Below are positions 19,807 to 30,430 of a stretch of DNA of 64,000 nt, piece after piece; position 1 is the first letter of the stretch, and each line of letters begins with the position of its first letter. A program made the position numbers and the translations under genes. The stretch covers positions 1 to 64,000 of the forward strand of contig CALKPY010000023.1 in NCBI GenBank assembly GCA_937991435.1. The letters run 5' to 3'. The stretch comes from an uncultured Acidimicrobiales bacterium (GTDB lineage Bacteria; Actinomycetota; Acidimicrobiia; Acidimicrobiales; UBA10347). The notes under the pieces were generated by a model. That model did not search any database and was not told the DNA's origin. It worked only from the letters and a program-made list of their open reading frames with translations.

Positions 19807-20877
19807 TTAGGCATCGAAAGAGGTCACCGGCGCCGTCGACGTGTCTTGTGGCTGTTCATCTGCAGGCTGCGAATCTAAAGCTCTGAGCTGACGCCGCAAC
19901 CGGCGCACTTTGGCTTGCTGTGCGGTGAAATCGAGCCATAGCGATGCCAGAGCCTCCGCGGACAAATCAAGTGCTTGTTCGTGTAGCTCGGCCGAGGTCT
20001 GCAACGGCATTCGTTTCGATTGTGAGGTATTCAGCGTCACCCCGTACTCGACGCGCAGACGCTTGTTCGAAGCCTCAAAGTGACTCAGCAAATTCGCGCG
20101 CACAGCCGAGCTGCATACTGATGAGGTTCGTCCTATATCAGTCGGTTCCAACCGGTTGATGAAGAACTGCATGCGCCGAAAATCAGGATCGGCCCGGCCG
20201 GCCCGGCGAAGCAGCTCACCGCCTGCGGGGCTGATCGTTGGGTTCGTGGTCGAATCAGGCGTTAGCAGTGGGGGAAGACCGACTGCTTCGCAGAAATTTT
20301 CGACGAGATCACCTTTGCGAAGTTGGTCAAAGTCAAGAACGGTGATTGCTCCTGTACCAAGGACATCGCTCCATCGATCGAGGATCACCGAGAAGTCTCC
20401 GCGAGCGAGAAACGAGCTGTCTTCACACATTTGCTCAAATGTGCCGGTTATCCCTCGTGGGCCTTCTTTAAGCCACTGCAGATAGAGCGATTCCAAAAAG
20501 TCCGGCTGATCACGAACCACCATGACGACTTCGATATTCGCGAGGTCTTGGAACTGCCCAAAAAACTCGGGGATAACGCTCGATGGATAGCTGAGCTCCT
20601 CCTCGGACAACACCACCATCTGGGTGTTTGGATCGATCAGCTCGGAACGCAGTTGTGCCGCCAGCCTCGTGCGGCGATGCTTGGCATGTCTTGGGGTGTT
20701 TGTGCCATCGTCGACGAGGTGATCGAACAGATGGAGATGCTTTTGGAACTTCGGGTTGAGCCCGACCTGCGAATATCGTATGGCCCGGTCCTCAAGCACA
20801 TCGGCGGCTTGACTCAACGCCACCTGAATGCTCGTCGTGCCGGTCTTATACGTTCCTATGTGAACCTGCAGCCGCAT
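19807..20877 (-). CDS. Sulfotransferase-like P-loop protein
   Basis: N-terminal [14 protein letters not shown] resembles a PAPS-binding 5'-PSB loop; [19 protein letters not shown]. Confidence 0.7.
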   Translation of the reverse strand: MRLQVHIGTYKTGTTSIQVALSQAADVLEDRAIRYSQVGLNPKFQKHLHLFDHLVDDGTNTPRHAKHRRTRLAAQLRSELIDPNTQMVVLSEEELSYPSSVIPEFFGQFQDLANIEVVMVVRDQPDFLESLYLQWLKEGPRGITGTFEQMCEDSSFLARGDFSVILDRWSDVLGTGAITVLDFDQLRKGDLVENFCEAVGLPPLLTPDSTTNPTISPAGGELLRRAGRADPDFRRMQFFINRLEPTDIGRTSSVCSSAVRANLLSHFEASNKRLRVEYGVTLNTSQSKRMPLQTSAELHEQALDLSAEALASLWLDFTAQQAKVRRLRRQLRALDSQPADEQPQDTSTAPVTSFDA

Positions 20878-20950
20878 ACGTGGATCGCACGGTAGAACGG
20901 TTCAGAGCCGATTCAAAGCAGCATCATTTGGGTTCGGTACCGTTAGCACG

Positions 20951-21820
20951 GTGAAAGGCATCATTCTCGCCGGAGGTACAGGAAGCCGGCTGCATCCGAT
21001 CACCATCGGTGCATCGAAGCAGCTGCTCCCCGTGTACGACAAGCCAATGATCTATTACCCGATCTCGGTGCAGATGTTGGCAGGCATCCGCGAGATTCTG
21101 ATCATCACCACTCCGCACGATCAGAGCGCGTTCCAACGCCTGCTCGGCGACGGCTCCCAATGGGGTGTGTCGATCGACTATGCCGTACAGGCCTCGCCTG
21201 ACGGCCTTGCTCAAGCGTTCCTGATCGGGGCCGACTTCCTCGACGGGCAAGGGGCGTCGCTCGTACTTGGCGACAACCTGTTCTATGGGGCTGGCCTATC
21301 AGATCTCGTAGCCGGCGCGGCAGCCAAACAAGTCGGGGCAACGGTGTTTGGCTATCACGTCAAGGATCCGGAGCGATACGGCATCGTCGAACTTGACGCA
21401 CAAGATCGCCCCGTCTCCATCGAGGAGAAACCAGACAATCCACGAAGCAGCTGGGCTGTGACCGGGTTGTACTTCTTTGACAACAACGTCGTCGAAGCTG
21501 CCCAACAGGTCAAACCGTCGCCCCGCGGAGAACTCGAAATCACATCGGTCATCGACTGGTACCTGCAACAAGGAACACTTGAAGTAGCCCAGCTCAACCG
21601 CGGCTACGCGTGGCTCGATACCGGCACGTTCGACTCCATGGTCGAAGCCGCAGAGTTTGTGCGGGTGATTCAACATCGGCAAAACAGCCAGATCGCGTGC
21701 CTCGAAGAGATCGCGTGGGAACAAGGGTGGATCAGCGACGATGACGTCGCCACTATGGGAGCAGCGATGTCCAAAAACAGCTATGGCCAGTATTTACTCA
21801 ATCTCGTGAGCGACCAATGA
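20951..21820 (+). CDS. rfbA: Glucose-1-phosphate thymidylyltransferase
   Basis: [55 protein letters not shown]. Confidence 0.97.
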   Translation: MKGIILAGGTGSRLHPITIGASKQLLPVYDKPMIYYPISVQMLAGIREILIITTPHDQSAFQRLLGDGSQWGVSIDYAVQASPDGLAQAFLIGADFLDGQGASLVLGDNLFYGAGLSDLVAGAAAKQVGATVFGYHVKDPERYGIVELDAQDRPVSIEEKPDNPRSSWAVTGLYFFDNNVVEAAQQVKPSPRGELEITSVIDWYLQQGTLEVAQLNRGYAWLDTGTFDSMVEAAEFVRVIQHRQNSQIACLEEIAWEQGWISDDDVATMGAAMSKNSYGQYLLNLVSDQ

Positions 21821-22857
21821 AGATCCTCGTCACCGGCGGCCGCGGATTCATTGGTTCCGCAGTTGTTCGCCATCTCATTGGCACGACCGATCACGAAGTC
21901 GTCGTGCTCGACAAACTCACCTATGCGGCGACCGAGGGCAGTGTCGCTGCGGTGGCCGACAACCCTCGATACCGGTTTGAGCAAGCTGACATTTGTGACC
22001 TTGGCGCACTGCACACCGTTTTTGAAAAGCATGCGCCCGATGCCGTAATGCATCTGGCCGCCGAGTCTCACGTGGACCGTTCAATCGATGGACCAGCCGA
22101 CTTCATAGCGACGAACGTCGTCGGAACCTGCAACATGCTCGAAGCCGCGCGCAAGGCCAGCGTGCAGCGCTTCCACCACGTCAGCACCGATGAGGTCTAC
22201 GGATCGCTCAGCCACAATGATCCTGCCTTTGTTGAAACAACGCCCTATGACCCTCGTTCGCCGTATTCCGCAAGCAAAGCAGCGAGTGATCACCTGGTCC
22301 GAGCCTGGGGCGAGACCTACGACCTGCCTGTAGTCATCACCAACTGCTCGAACAACTATGGCCCATTTCATTTTCCCGAGAAGCTGATTCCGCTCGTGAC
22401 AATTCGAGCGCTGGCGGGCGATCGCCTTCCGGTATACGGCCGCGGCGACAACATTCGCGATTGGTTGTACGTCGACGATCACGCATCGGCGCTTGTAGCA
22501 GTGCTCGAGCGCGGGACTGTTGGCGAGACCTACAACATCGGCGGCAACGAAGAGCGCACGAACCTTCAAGTCGTGGAACAACTTTGCGATCTCGTCGATG
22601 AACTGGCCGGACCGCTCGATGGGGTCGCATCGCGCCGTGAACTCATCGACTTTGTTGCCGACCGTCCCGGGCACGACCTGCGCTATGCGATCGATCAAAC
22701 CAAGATTGCGTCAGAACTCAAGTGGCAACCATCGTTGAGTTTTGACCAGGGGCTTCGTCAGACCGTGCAGTGGTACCTCGACAACGAGTCGTGGTGGCGC
22801 CCGCTCGTCGACGGCACCGCTACCGAGCGGCGGGGCCTCCGCGACAACGACGCCTGA
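21817..22857 (+). CDS. rfbB: dTDP-glucose 4,6-dehydratase
   Basis: [68 protein letters not shown] overlap with rfbA. Confidence 0.97.
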   Translation: MKILVTGGRGFIGSAVVRHLIGTTDHEVVVLDKLTYAATEGSVAAVADNPRYRFEQADICDLGALHTVFEKHAPDAVMHLAAESHVDRSIDGPADFIATNVVGTCNMLEAARKASVQRFHHVSTDEVYGSLSHNDPAFVETTPYDPRSPYSASKAASDHLVRAWGETYDLPVVITNCSNNYGPFHFPEKLIPLVTIRALAGDRLPVYGRGDNIRDWLYVDDHASALVAVLERGTVGETYNIGGNEERTNLQVVEQLCDLVDELAGPLDGVASRRELIDFVADRPGHDLRYAIDQTKIASELKWQPSLSFDQGLRQTVQWYLDNESWWRPLVDGTATERRGLRDNDA

Positions 22858-23414
22858 TGCAGGTCAAGCCAACCCAACTCGCCGAGGTCATCGAGCTGAC
22901 CCCTACACGTCACGGCGATCACCGTGGCTGGTTCGCCGAAACCTGGAACACTCGCCGGGGTCTCGAAGCTGGCATTGATATCACGTGGGTACAAGACAAC
23001 GAGTCCTTGTCTGCTGAGCAAGGCACGGTTCGCGGTCTTCACTTCCAGATGGCGCCCTCAGCGCAGGACAAGCTCATCCGGGTTCTCGATGGGCGTATCG
23101 CTGACGTTGCCGTCGACCTGCGTCGCAGCTCAGCCACATTCGGTCACCATGTACTCGTCGAGCTCAACGCCGAACTCGGAAACCAGCTGTTCGTTCCCAA
23201 AGGCTTCGCTCACGGGTTCTGCACCCTCGAACCGAACACCCGCGTCGCGTACAAGACCAGCGGTTACTACGACCCAGAACGAGACGTTGGCCTTAGGTGG
23301 AACGATCCCGATCTTGGCATTACGTGGCCAGTCGGCGAGGGGCACGCAGTCGTGTCAGCCAAAGATGGCGAAACACCGCTGTTAGCCGACGCCCAGCACC
23401 TGCTGTTCGACTAA
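22857..23414 (+). CDS. rfbC: dTDP-4-dehydrorhamnose 3,5-epimerase
   Basis: DHRGWFAETWN, VRGLHFQMAPSAQDKLIRVLDGRIADVAVDLRRSS, FVPKGFAHGF. Confidence 0.96.
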   Translation: MQVKPTQLAEVIELTPTRHGDHRGWFAETWNTRRGLEAGIDITWVQDNESLSAEQGTVRGLHFQMAPSAQDKLIRVLDGRIADVAVDLRRSSATFGHHVLVELNAELGNQLFVPKGFAHGFCTLEPNTRVAYKTSGYYDPERDVGLRWNDPDLGITWPVGEGHAVVSAKDGETPLLADAQHLLFD

Positions 23415-24262
23415 CGCAACCGAGCCGCAACAGCCTCGGCGAGCGGTTCACGGAAATCTCGCAACGGGGTATACGCCAGATCGAATCGCGTGTTCGCCAA
23501 CTCCGAATTTGCGGGCCGAGCAGCGGGCCGGGGCGGATCGAGGTCGGCCGTCGAAATGGGCAGCACACGGCCCGGGTCTTGGCCGGCCGCCGACGCTACA
23601 TGCTGCGCGAATTCGAACCACGACGTCGCACCGCTGTTCGTCACATGGAACAGGCCCGAAGCCCGATCGAGCGCTACGAGACGCACCGCCTGCGCAAGGT
23701 CTCGGGTAAATGTGGGTCTTCCTCGCTGATCATCGACAAAGCGCAACTCAGCATGAGTATTGAGCAGCCGCAACACCGTCGCAGCCATGTTGCCGTCGTG
23801 TTCGCTGCAGACCCAGCTTGTGCGAATCACTGTCGCGTTCTCGCCGGCCGCTGCCTCGCCAGCAAGTTTCGACGCCCCGTACACGCTTTTCGGGTTCGTC
23901 AGATCAGTCTCCAGATAGGCGCCAGCCTTGTCCCCGTCGAACACGTAATCGGTTGAGATCTGCACCAATTGCGCACCGATCGCCGACGACGCTTCCGCAA
24001 GGAAGCCCACCGCATGGGCATTGACCCGGTAGGCGCGCTCAGGATCAGCTTCGCAGTCGTCAACCGCTGTCCACGCGGCACAGTTCACGATCACATCAGG
24101 CGCGCAATCTTGCACGACTGCAGCGACGGCACGCTGGTCGGCGATATCCAAGCCATGTCGTGTCAGCGCAGTGACCTCGTCGCCACTGGCCATGCAATGT
24201 GTAACCAGGTCTCGGCCCAGCTGGCCAGCGGCACCTGTGATCATCACTCGCATAGCCGACAA
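23411..24262 (-). CDS. rfbD: dTDP-4-dehydrorhamnose reductase
   Basis: [55 protein letters not shown]. Convergent with rfbC. Confidence 0.95.
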   Translation of the reverse strand: MSAMRVMITGAAGQLGRDLVTHCMASGDEVTALTRHGLDIADQRAVAAVVQDCAPDVIVNCAAWTAVDDCEADPERAYRVNAHAVGFLAEASSAIGAQLVQISTDYVFDGDKAGAYLETDLTNPKSVYGASKLAGEAAAGENATVIRTSWVCSEHDGNMAATVLRLLNTHAELRFVDDQRGRPTFTRDLAQAVRLVALDRASGLFHVTNSGATSWFEFAQHVASAAGQDPGRVLPISTADLDPPRPAARPANSELANTRFDLAYTPLRDFREPLAEAVAARLR

Positions 24263-24380
24263 GGTAACGAAGGGCGCCGATCAGGCCACCGAAACAGTGC
24301 TGATACTCTCGACGAGTGGCAATCCAAGTTCTGATCTCAACGGTGAAGAGCGTCAGGCCGACCGCCGTCCGCGCGCGACC

Positions 24381-25379
24381 ATGACGACAGCGTTTATCAC
24401 TGGTATCACAGGTCAAGACGGTTCGTACCTGACTGAGCTATTGCTCAGCAAGGGCTACGAAGTGCACGGGCTCATTCGGCGTTCGTCGTCGGAAACTCAT
24501 CTCAGCCGGTTAGCCCATCTGCCGTCGGACGCCAATCTCTACCTGCACCATGGCGACCTTGGCGACAGCGGGGTTCTCGCCCGGCTCGTGCACGAGATCG
24601 AGCCCGACGAGGTCTATAACCTCGCCGCACAATCCGACGTCAAGTTGAGCTTTGACATACCAGAATTCACCGCCGATGTGACCGGCACCGGCACGCTGCG
24701 CCTGCTCGAAGCCGTTCGGTTGCATTCGCCTAATGCACGTTTCTACCAAGCGTCATCTTCGGAGATGTTCGGCGCTACGCCGCCACCCCAGAGCGAACAA
24801 ACACGCTTCCACCCTCGTTCGCCCTATGCCGCCGCGAAAGTGATGGCGCACAACCTGACCGTCAATTATCGAGAGGGTTACGGCCTCTTCGCGGCAAGCG
24901 GCATCTTGTTCAATCACGAAAGCCCGCGACGCGGCGAACTGTTCGTTACTCGCAAGATCACAAAGGCAGTTGCGCGAATCAAACACGGCCTACAAGACGA
25001 TGTGGCCCTTGGCAATCTCGACGCCAAACGCGACTGGGGTTTCGCTGGCGACTACGTCGAGGCGATGTGGCGCATGCTGCAACACGATGCGCCTGATGAC
25101 TTCGTGATAGCCACAGGCGAGGCGAAGAGCGTTCGCGACTTCTGTAAAGCTGCCTTTGGGCACGTCGATCTTGACTGGGAAGCACACGTTCGTATTGACC
25201 CACAGTGGTTCCGGCCCGCAGAGGTCGACTACCTACTTGGCGATCCAACCAAGGCAAAAACCGAACTCGGGTGGAATCCGACTGTGGGCTTTCTTGAGCT
25301 TGTGGCAATGATGGTCGACGCCGACCTTGTGCTGGCAGAAGCCGAGGCAGCATTTGCTGCGGTCGCAACAAACCCGTGA
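24381..25379 (+). CDS. gmd: GDP-mannose 4,6-dehydratase
   Basis: [74 protein letters not shown]. Confidence 0.95.
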   Translation: MTTAFITGITGQDGSYLTELLLSKGYEVHGLIRRSSSETHLSRLAHLPSDANLYLHHGDLGDSGVLARLVHEIEPDEVYNLAAQSDVKLSFDIPEFTADVTGTGTLRLLEAVRLHSPNARFYQASSSEMFGATPPPQSEQTRFHPRSPYAAAKVMAHNLTVNYREGYGLFAASGILFNHESPRRGELFVTRKITKAVARIKHGLQDDVALGNLDAKRDWGFAGDYVEAMWRMLQHDAPDDFVIATGEAKSVRDFCKAAFGHVDLDWEAHVRIDPQWFRPAEVDYLLGDPTKAKTELGWNPTVGFLELVAMMVDADLVLAEAEAAFAAVATNP

Positions 25380-25389
25380 AAACGTTTTG

Positions 25390-25420
25390 TCGATCGTTGC
25401 GGTCGATCGATTTACATTTT
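25390..25420 (+). terminator. Candidate intrinsic terminator downstream of gmd
   Basis: TCGATCG-TTGCGGT-CGATCGA perfect 7-bp stem followed by TTTACATTTT, between convergent genes. Confidence 0.5.
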
Positions 25421-25461
25421 CAATGCGTCGACCAGTCGGGCCGAGGTCGCTGACCGCTCGC

Positions 25462-27768
25462 TTAACTTGATGCCAGTTCTGCGTCGACGTTGGATCGAAC
25501 TTCGCCACTGACCACACCAATTGGCATGCTCTGAGGGCATGCCCGATTTGAATAGCACTCCGTCACATAGCCCGAGCGCGTGAACTGGATTCGGTAGTTC
25601 GACGCGACCAATCCGGTCAGGACATATTCGCCGGCACTGTTGGTCAACGTGCACGCCTGTGCACCAATGCCCGGAATGGCGCAGACCTGCACACTGTCGA
25701 GCGCCGATCCGTTCAAGGTTCTCACGGTGCCCGTGATCGTTCCGAGACTGAGAACCGGACCTGGAGTTGGCCCAACCACAGTCGCAACGGCGGTGGGCGG
25801 CACAGGAGTCGGGGGCGTAACGACGACGCCAGCGGGTGAAAGCGCAGCTGTAACTCCAGAAACGCTCTGATTCGATGTCAATCCGATCGGCGACGCCTGG
25901 TCACAACTCGCTTCGTACCAACACTCAACGGTGTACCCATCAGCAAAGAACTGCAAAAGGTAATTCCCTGTTGCAAGACTCGACACCACGAAGTCTCCAT
26001 TGCCGTTGGTACGTGCGCAGGTGAAGGCTTCAAAGACAACGTTGATCGCGCACACGTCAGCGCTTGCAATCGGGCTTCCGAAATCGTCGGTCACACGACC
26101 GGCGATCGAACCGCCGCCAGATCCAGGCACAGGCGTGGTCGTCGGCACCACGGGAATTGGTGTCGCGGTCGCAACCACAACTGTCGTGTTCGTCGGAGTT
26201 GGGGTGCTTGTTGGAATCGCTGTGCTCGTTGGAGTCACCGTCGGCGAGGTGCCCCCGGCGGGAAACAGACTGGTGTCGAGGCCGGACCGCATCTCGGGCA
26301 CGATGAGACCAATCACGCTCGGGCTCGCGCACGACGAGTTGCGGTAGCACCGAGGTGCCCACTGCCCGGCAGGGTCGCTGAATTCCAGGTAGTAGTTGCC
26401 TGAGTTGAGACCAACAATCAGGTACGCGCCGTTGCCATTGGTGATGGAACATTTCGACGCGCCAAACACCACACTCGTTGCACAAGCAACAATTCCACTA
26501 AGTGGGACACCCGACGTTGATGCCGTAATACGACCCGCGACTCGTCCGTCGACCACGTTGGCGGTTGGGGTTGGCGTGGGTTGTGACGTGGCGGTCGGCG
26601 ACGGGGTTGATGTCGGTTGCGGCGTCGACGTTGGCGTTGGCGTTGAGGTGGCCGTCGCAGTGGGGGTGGAGGGCGGCAGGCTCGGATACAAAATTTGCAC
26701 ACCTGTCTTGTCTCCAGCGCCCAGCACACGGTTGGTGTCGTTCGAGAAGATGGACCCGAACATGACCTGGCTGGAGCCGCTTTCGACATGGCTCAGCCCG
26801 AGCACATGACCGAACTCATGGAGCGCAACTGTCTCAACATCCCACGCATTACTCGCAGCGCCGATCGAACTCGCGTAGTCGCGATTCCAGACGATGTCGA
26901 AACCGATCAGCTTCGTGGGGTCCGATTCGAGCCAGTAGCTGTTGGTCTGCGCCAAGAAGGAATCCCCGGCGTTGGGGGTCGAGATCCAGGACACGACGTT
27001 GGTCGTGTCATAGCCAATTCCGGACAGGTTCGTCGTGCCGGCGTAGCGCAGATCGATATCTGTAGCAGGAACATTTTCCCAGGTCGCCACCGCGGCTTGG
27101 ACTGCACTGATTGCGCCCGCTGGGGCACTCGACGGATTGACCAGGTATGACACCGGCGGATCAAAGGATTCCCAGCTCCGGCCGCTGAGCACAAAGTACG
27201 GCTCCGCGTTTTCAGTAGCGGACCGAAGTTGCGGGGCATTGTCATCACCCAGCCACGCGGTGCCATCGTTGCCACCTACAACGGTGTAAACCTCAAGATC
27301 GTGGCCCCACGAATTGGCAATGGTCGCCGCCTCGGTCGACGGCGCGGCAACCAGTGCGAGCTGCACCTCGTCGCCCTGCCCGAAAGACGGTTGATTTGAC
27401 ACGAGGTGCACAAGTCCTTCGGGACTGATGCCACCGGGGGTTTCGATCAACAGACGCTCCGGCGAGCTGCCGACGACATTTCTGTCGACTTCGATCTCAT
27501 GAACCGTATGCATACCGGTAGTCGTCGTGATGGTCACCGAATCTGAAACCACGCGAGCGTTGACGACGGTCGACGCTCGAATCATGGCCGGGTCCGAGAT
27601 GAGAATCGAATCTGCGGTACCCGATGCCTGCGCGGCCCCTGCTTCTGCGGTTGGAATCGCTGCTGCGATCATCGCCAAGATGACAACGCAAGCGACGAGC
27701 CCTGCAACTCGAGCGGTTGTCGATAACCGACTGATTCCCGATTTCGTGCCTACTACGTTCATTGTCAA
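25462..27768 (-). CDS. Secreted matrixin-type metalloprotease with three C-terminal carboxypeptidase-regulatory-like domains separated by P/T-rich linkers
   Basis: TVALHEFGHVLGLSHVE (HExxHxxGxxH) with downstream Met; N-terminal hydrophobic segment; three (V/I)xGx(V/I)...YxVxGLxxGNYxxxF repeats. Confidence 0.85.
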   Translation of the reverse strand: MTMNVVGTKSGISRLSTTARVAGLVACVVILAMIAAAIPTAEAGAAQASGTADSILISDPAMIRASTVVNARVVSDSVTITTTTGMHTVHEIEVDRNVVGSSPERLLIETPGGISPEGLVHLVSNQPSFGQGDEVQLALVAAPSTEAATIANSWGHDLEVYTVVGGNDGTAWLGDDNAPQLRSATENAEPYFVLSGRSWESFDPPVSYLVNPSSAPAGAISAVQAAVATWENVPATDIDLRYAGTTNLSGIGYDTTNVVSWISTPNAGDSFLAQTNSYWLESDPTKLIGFDIVWNRDYASSIGAASNAWDVETVALHEFGHVLGLSHVESGSSQVMFGSIFSNDTNRVLGAGDKTGVQILYPSLPPSTPTATATSTPTPTSTPQPTSTPSPTATSQPTPTPTANVVDGRVAGRITASTSGVPLSGIVACATSVVFGASKCSITNGNGAYLIVGLNSGNYYLEFSDPAGQWAPRCYRNSSCASPSVIGLIVPEMRSGLDTSLFPAGGTSPTVTPTSTAIPTSTPTPTNTTVVVATATPIPVVPTTTPVPGSGGGSIAGRVTDDFGSPIASADVCAINVVFEAFTCARTNGNGDFVVSSLATGNYLLQFFADGYTVECWYEASCDQASPIGLTSNQSVSGVTAALSPAGVVVTPPTPVPPTAVATVVGPTPGPVLSLGTITGTVRTLNGSALDSVQVCAIPGIGAQACTLTNSAGEYVLTGLVASNYRIQFTRSGYVTECYSNRACPQSMPIGVVSGEVRSNVDAELASS

Positions 27769-27844
27769 CCTTGCTTTTGAGCTGCGTTAACCCTAGGAAT
27801 CAAATTGCGAACTACGCCGATCCGTGCGTCAGCAATTCTGCAAT

Positions 27845-30217
27845 TCAGCAATACGGATTAGGGATACCTACGACACACTGCATCATGTAGGCAGCGTCGC
27901 TGACGTCGATCTCGCCACTTTGGTCCACGTCGGCTGGTGCTGCATTGATGTCGACGGCGACCGACCCAATTGGGCAAGAAGCAACATCGTTGCGCAGACC
28001 AACGATGTACGCCATCGTCGTGCTCACATCAACAATCGTGAGCTGCCCGTCGCACGTCACATCGCCAGGAACTGCTCCGCCGAGATTGACATTCGACGTG
28101 GTGTCGGTGGGAGCAGCAAGCACGACCGCAGCATTGAGATCTGGGGCCGACCCGCCAGACGGGTCGACTGTGTCCATTGTGTAGTTGTCGCTCACGATGG
28201 GGCCAATCGACCACGATCCGTCAGAGGCAGCAATGGTGCACGTCTCGACACCGGTGCGCTGAGCGGTAACGCAAACCTCAGCGCCTGGAACAACGGCCCC
28301 ACCTGAAGTGACGGTTCCCACGAAGTTTGCGGTTGGCATAGCCGGCGTCAACCCGCTCGAGCCTTGGTCGATCGGCGCGTTGCCGAAGACTGATTCCCAC
28401 CGCCACTCGTAACCATCAGGCTGTAGCCAGAGCTGCAAGACACCGAAGTCGTCGATGCCCGCATCGAAAAACCCGGTGAAATCAGACTCTGGAGCAGTTC
28501 GACCCTGATCACGACGGGGGAACGTACCGCCGCTGCCGATAATGAATTCGCGTGTGCCGTACACCGGGTCGCGGTCACCCCAGTAGTCGAGCTGCGCATA
28601 GCGTTCGTAGTGGTGTTCGTGACCATGCAACGTGAGTTCCACGCCGTACTCGGTGAGCGCACGCCACAGCGGCATCGTGTACTCGTGATCGCTGTAGTGG
28701 TTGGCGGTAAACGGAGGATGGTGAAAGAACGCAAGAATGTTCTTGTCCTTGTTGGCCTCGAGATCAGCTCGTAGCCAGATTTCTTGTGGCGAGCCAACCG
28801 CGCAACCGCCACCGTTGGCGTCGCTCGAACCCGGAAGCGCTTCGAATCCGTTGTTGCAGTCGCTGTCGAGCCCAATGGCGTGCCAGTTTTCGTCAATGTC
28901 AAACGAGTACCACAGGCCATCGTTCGCCCCGGCCGATCCGCCCACTCTGGAGCCTGCGGCATTGCCGAAATACTGGCGGTACCCCGCAGCATTTGGCGAG
29001 GTGTAGTGCTCGTGGTTTCCCGGAGATGGCCAGATGGAATCGATGTGGCGACCGATCGACGGTTCAAAGCAATCGGTGAACTCCTGGAACGTGCCCGACC
29101 CATACGCAAGATCGCCAAGACCGATAAAGATTCCTGCATCGGTGTCCCAAAGTGAATCCATCTGCTCGGCAACAGCTTCGTCGCCAAAGAAGCTGCACTG
29201 GGCCATGTCGCCAGCGGTGAGCACGTACGAGCCTTCACGGGCGTCGCTCTCTGCGCCGCCGGTGGACTCACCGGTAAGTTCGAGTTGGAAACTGATATCG
29301 GAGCTGGTTGAGCTGTGTTGGTGTACTTCGACGGCGATGAGGTTGTCTCCCGCGTTGAAGCTGCTCGTTGGCAGTGTGTAGCCAACGGTCTGTTCGCTAC
29401 TGCTGTCGGCGCGAGTGTTGTAGTTGATATTGCCGCCAGGCATGTTTGACCGCGCAAACTCCACGCCATTGATGTAGATGACTGAACCGTCGTCGCGGAG
29501 TATGTCAAGGGTGAACTCATCGAACACCGACGGGTCAGCGATAGTAAAGCTATGGCGGAAGTAGGTCGTGATGACTTTTTCGCCTTGGTAAAACTCATAG
29601 GTGACTGTGGCTTCATCGCCATCGCCGTAGCCGAGCTCGGCTTGACCCGATGGCCAACCGTTGGTGCTATATCCAACTTCGTACCAGTCGATAGGCCCCT
29701 GGTTAGCCGGCTCGGCGCCGTAGTCGAACCATCGCCAAGTGGCGTTTGGCGGAACGAATATCTGGCCGCCGCCAGCACTAGCACCGGCGTCAACATTGAT
29801 CGTCTGAACAGCGGCGGTAGTCGCGCTCCCAGCATTGTCAATGGCCGTTGCGAACACGTCATAGGTGCCATCACCGAGTTGCAGAGGCACGCGCCACGAG
29901 ACCGCTGGATCTCCGAGCGGGGGTCGCAACCCGGTAAACGCGGCGATATCGGCAGGCGCTCCAGCCAGCGAGAAATCGGGCTGTACCCACAAGCCGGAAC
30001 CAACATCTTTGACCGTGATCGAAACCGAGGCGATGCCCGATGGCGCACTTGCGCTTCCCGAAATGACGACCGCCGGCCCGACATACAGCCCGCCCGGGGC
30101 GATCGAGACATCGATCACTGTCGCTTGCGCTGCTGCATTGGGAATTGCAACTGCCGACAACATCGAGATGACGGCGAGAAACGCGCCGACAATTATGACC
30201 TTGTGCTTCATCGTCAT
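27845..30217 (-). CDS. Secreted metallophosphoesterase with regulatory-like domain and dockerin-like C-terminus
   Basis: GLGDLAYGSG, SPGNHEHY, FFHHPPF, LHGHEHHYER; C-terminus GDVTCDGQLTIVDVSTTMAYIVG...ADVDQSGEIDVSDAAYMMQCVVG (two dockerin-like Ca-loops). Start probably MTMKHK. Confidence 0.88.
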   Translation of the reverse strand: MTMKHKVIIVGAFLAVISMLSAVAIPNAAAQATVIDVSIAPGGLYVGPAVVISGSASAPSGIASVSITVKDVGSGLWVQPDFSLAGAPADIAAFTGLRPPLGDPAVSWRVPLQLGDGTYDVFATAIDNAGSATTAAVQTINVDAGASAGGGQIFVPPNATWRWFDYGAEPANQGPIDWYEVGYSTNGWPSGQAELGYGDGDEATVTYEFYQGEKVITTYFRHSFTIADPSVFDEFTLDILRDDGSVIYINGVEFARSNMPGGNINYNTRADSSSEQTVGYTLPTSSFNAGDNLIAVEVHQHSSTSSDISFQLELTGESTGGAESDAREGSYVLTAGDMAQCSFFGDEAVAEQMDSLWDTDAGIFIGLGDLAYGSGTFQEFTDCFEPSIGRHIDSIWPSPGNHEHYTSPNAAGYRQYFGNAAGSRVGGSAGANDGLWYSFDIDENWHAIGLDSDCNNGFEALPGSSDANGGGCAVGSPQEIWLRADLEANKDKNILAFFHHPPFTANHYSDHEYTMPLWRALTEYGVELTLHGHEHHYERYAQLDYWGDRDPVYGTREFIIGSGGTFPRRDQGRTAPESDFTGFFDAGIDDFGVLQLWLQPDGYEWRWESVFGNAPIDQGSSGLTPAMPTANFVGTVTSGGAVVPGAEVCVTAQRTGVETCTIAASDGSWSIGPIVSDNYTMDTVDPSGGSAPDLNAAVVLAAPTDTTSNVNLGGAVPGDVTCDGQLTIVDVSTTMAYIVGLRNDVASCPIGSVAVDINAAPADVDQSGEIDVSDAAYMMQCVVGIPNPYC

Positions 30218-30430
30218 CTCCAAGCCCTTACGGAACGACAATTGTGAACTACCAACGCTACGCAGACCTGGATCGTTACTTGTGGCTTCGGGCACAATTG
30301 CCCAACAACTCGGATCCAAGCACAGTTTGACACGGCACCTCGAAAGACCAGGAATGTCGTCAACGAGCGCAACGTTGTTTAGGGTCCCATACTCAATGGG
30401 CCATCACAACACGATCCCAAGGAGGGTCCC

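Noticed and set aside
28348-30111. 587-aa minus-strand ORF overlapping the phosphoesterase
   Set aside because: Ser/Arg/Thr-rich shadow frame of the phosphoesterase gene; no domain; the other frame has clear metallophosphoesterase motifs.
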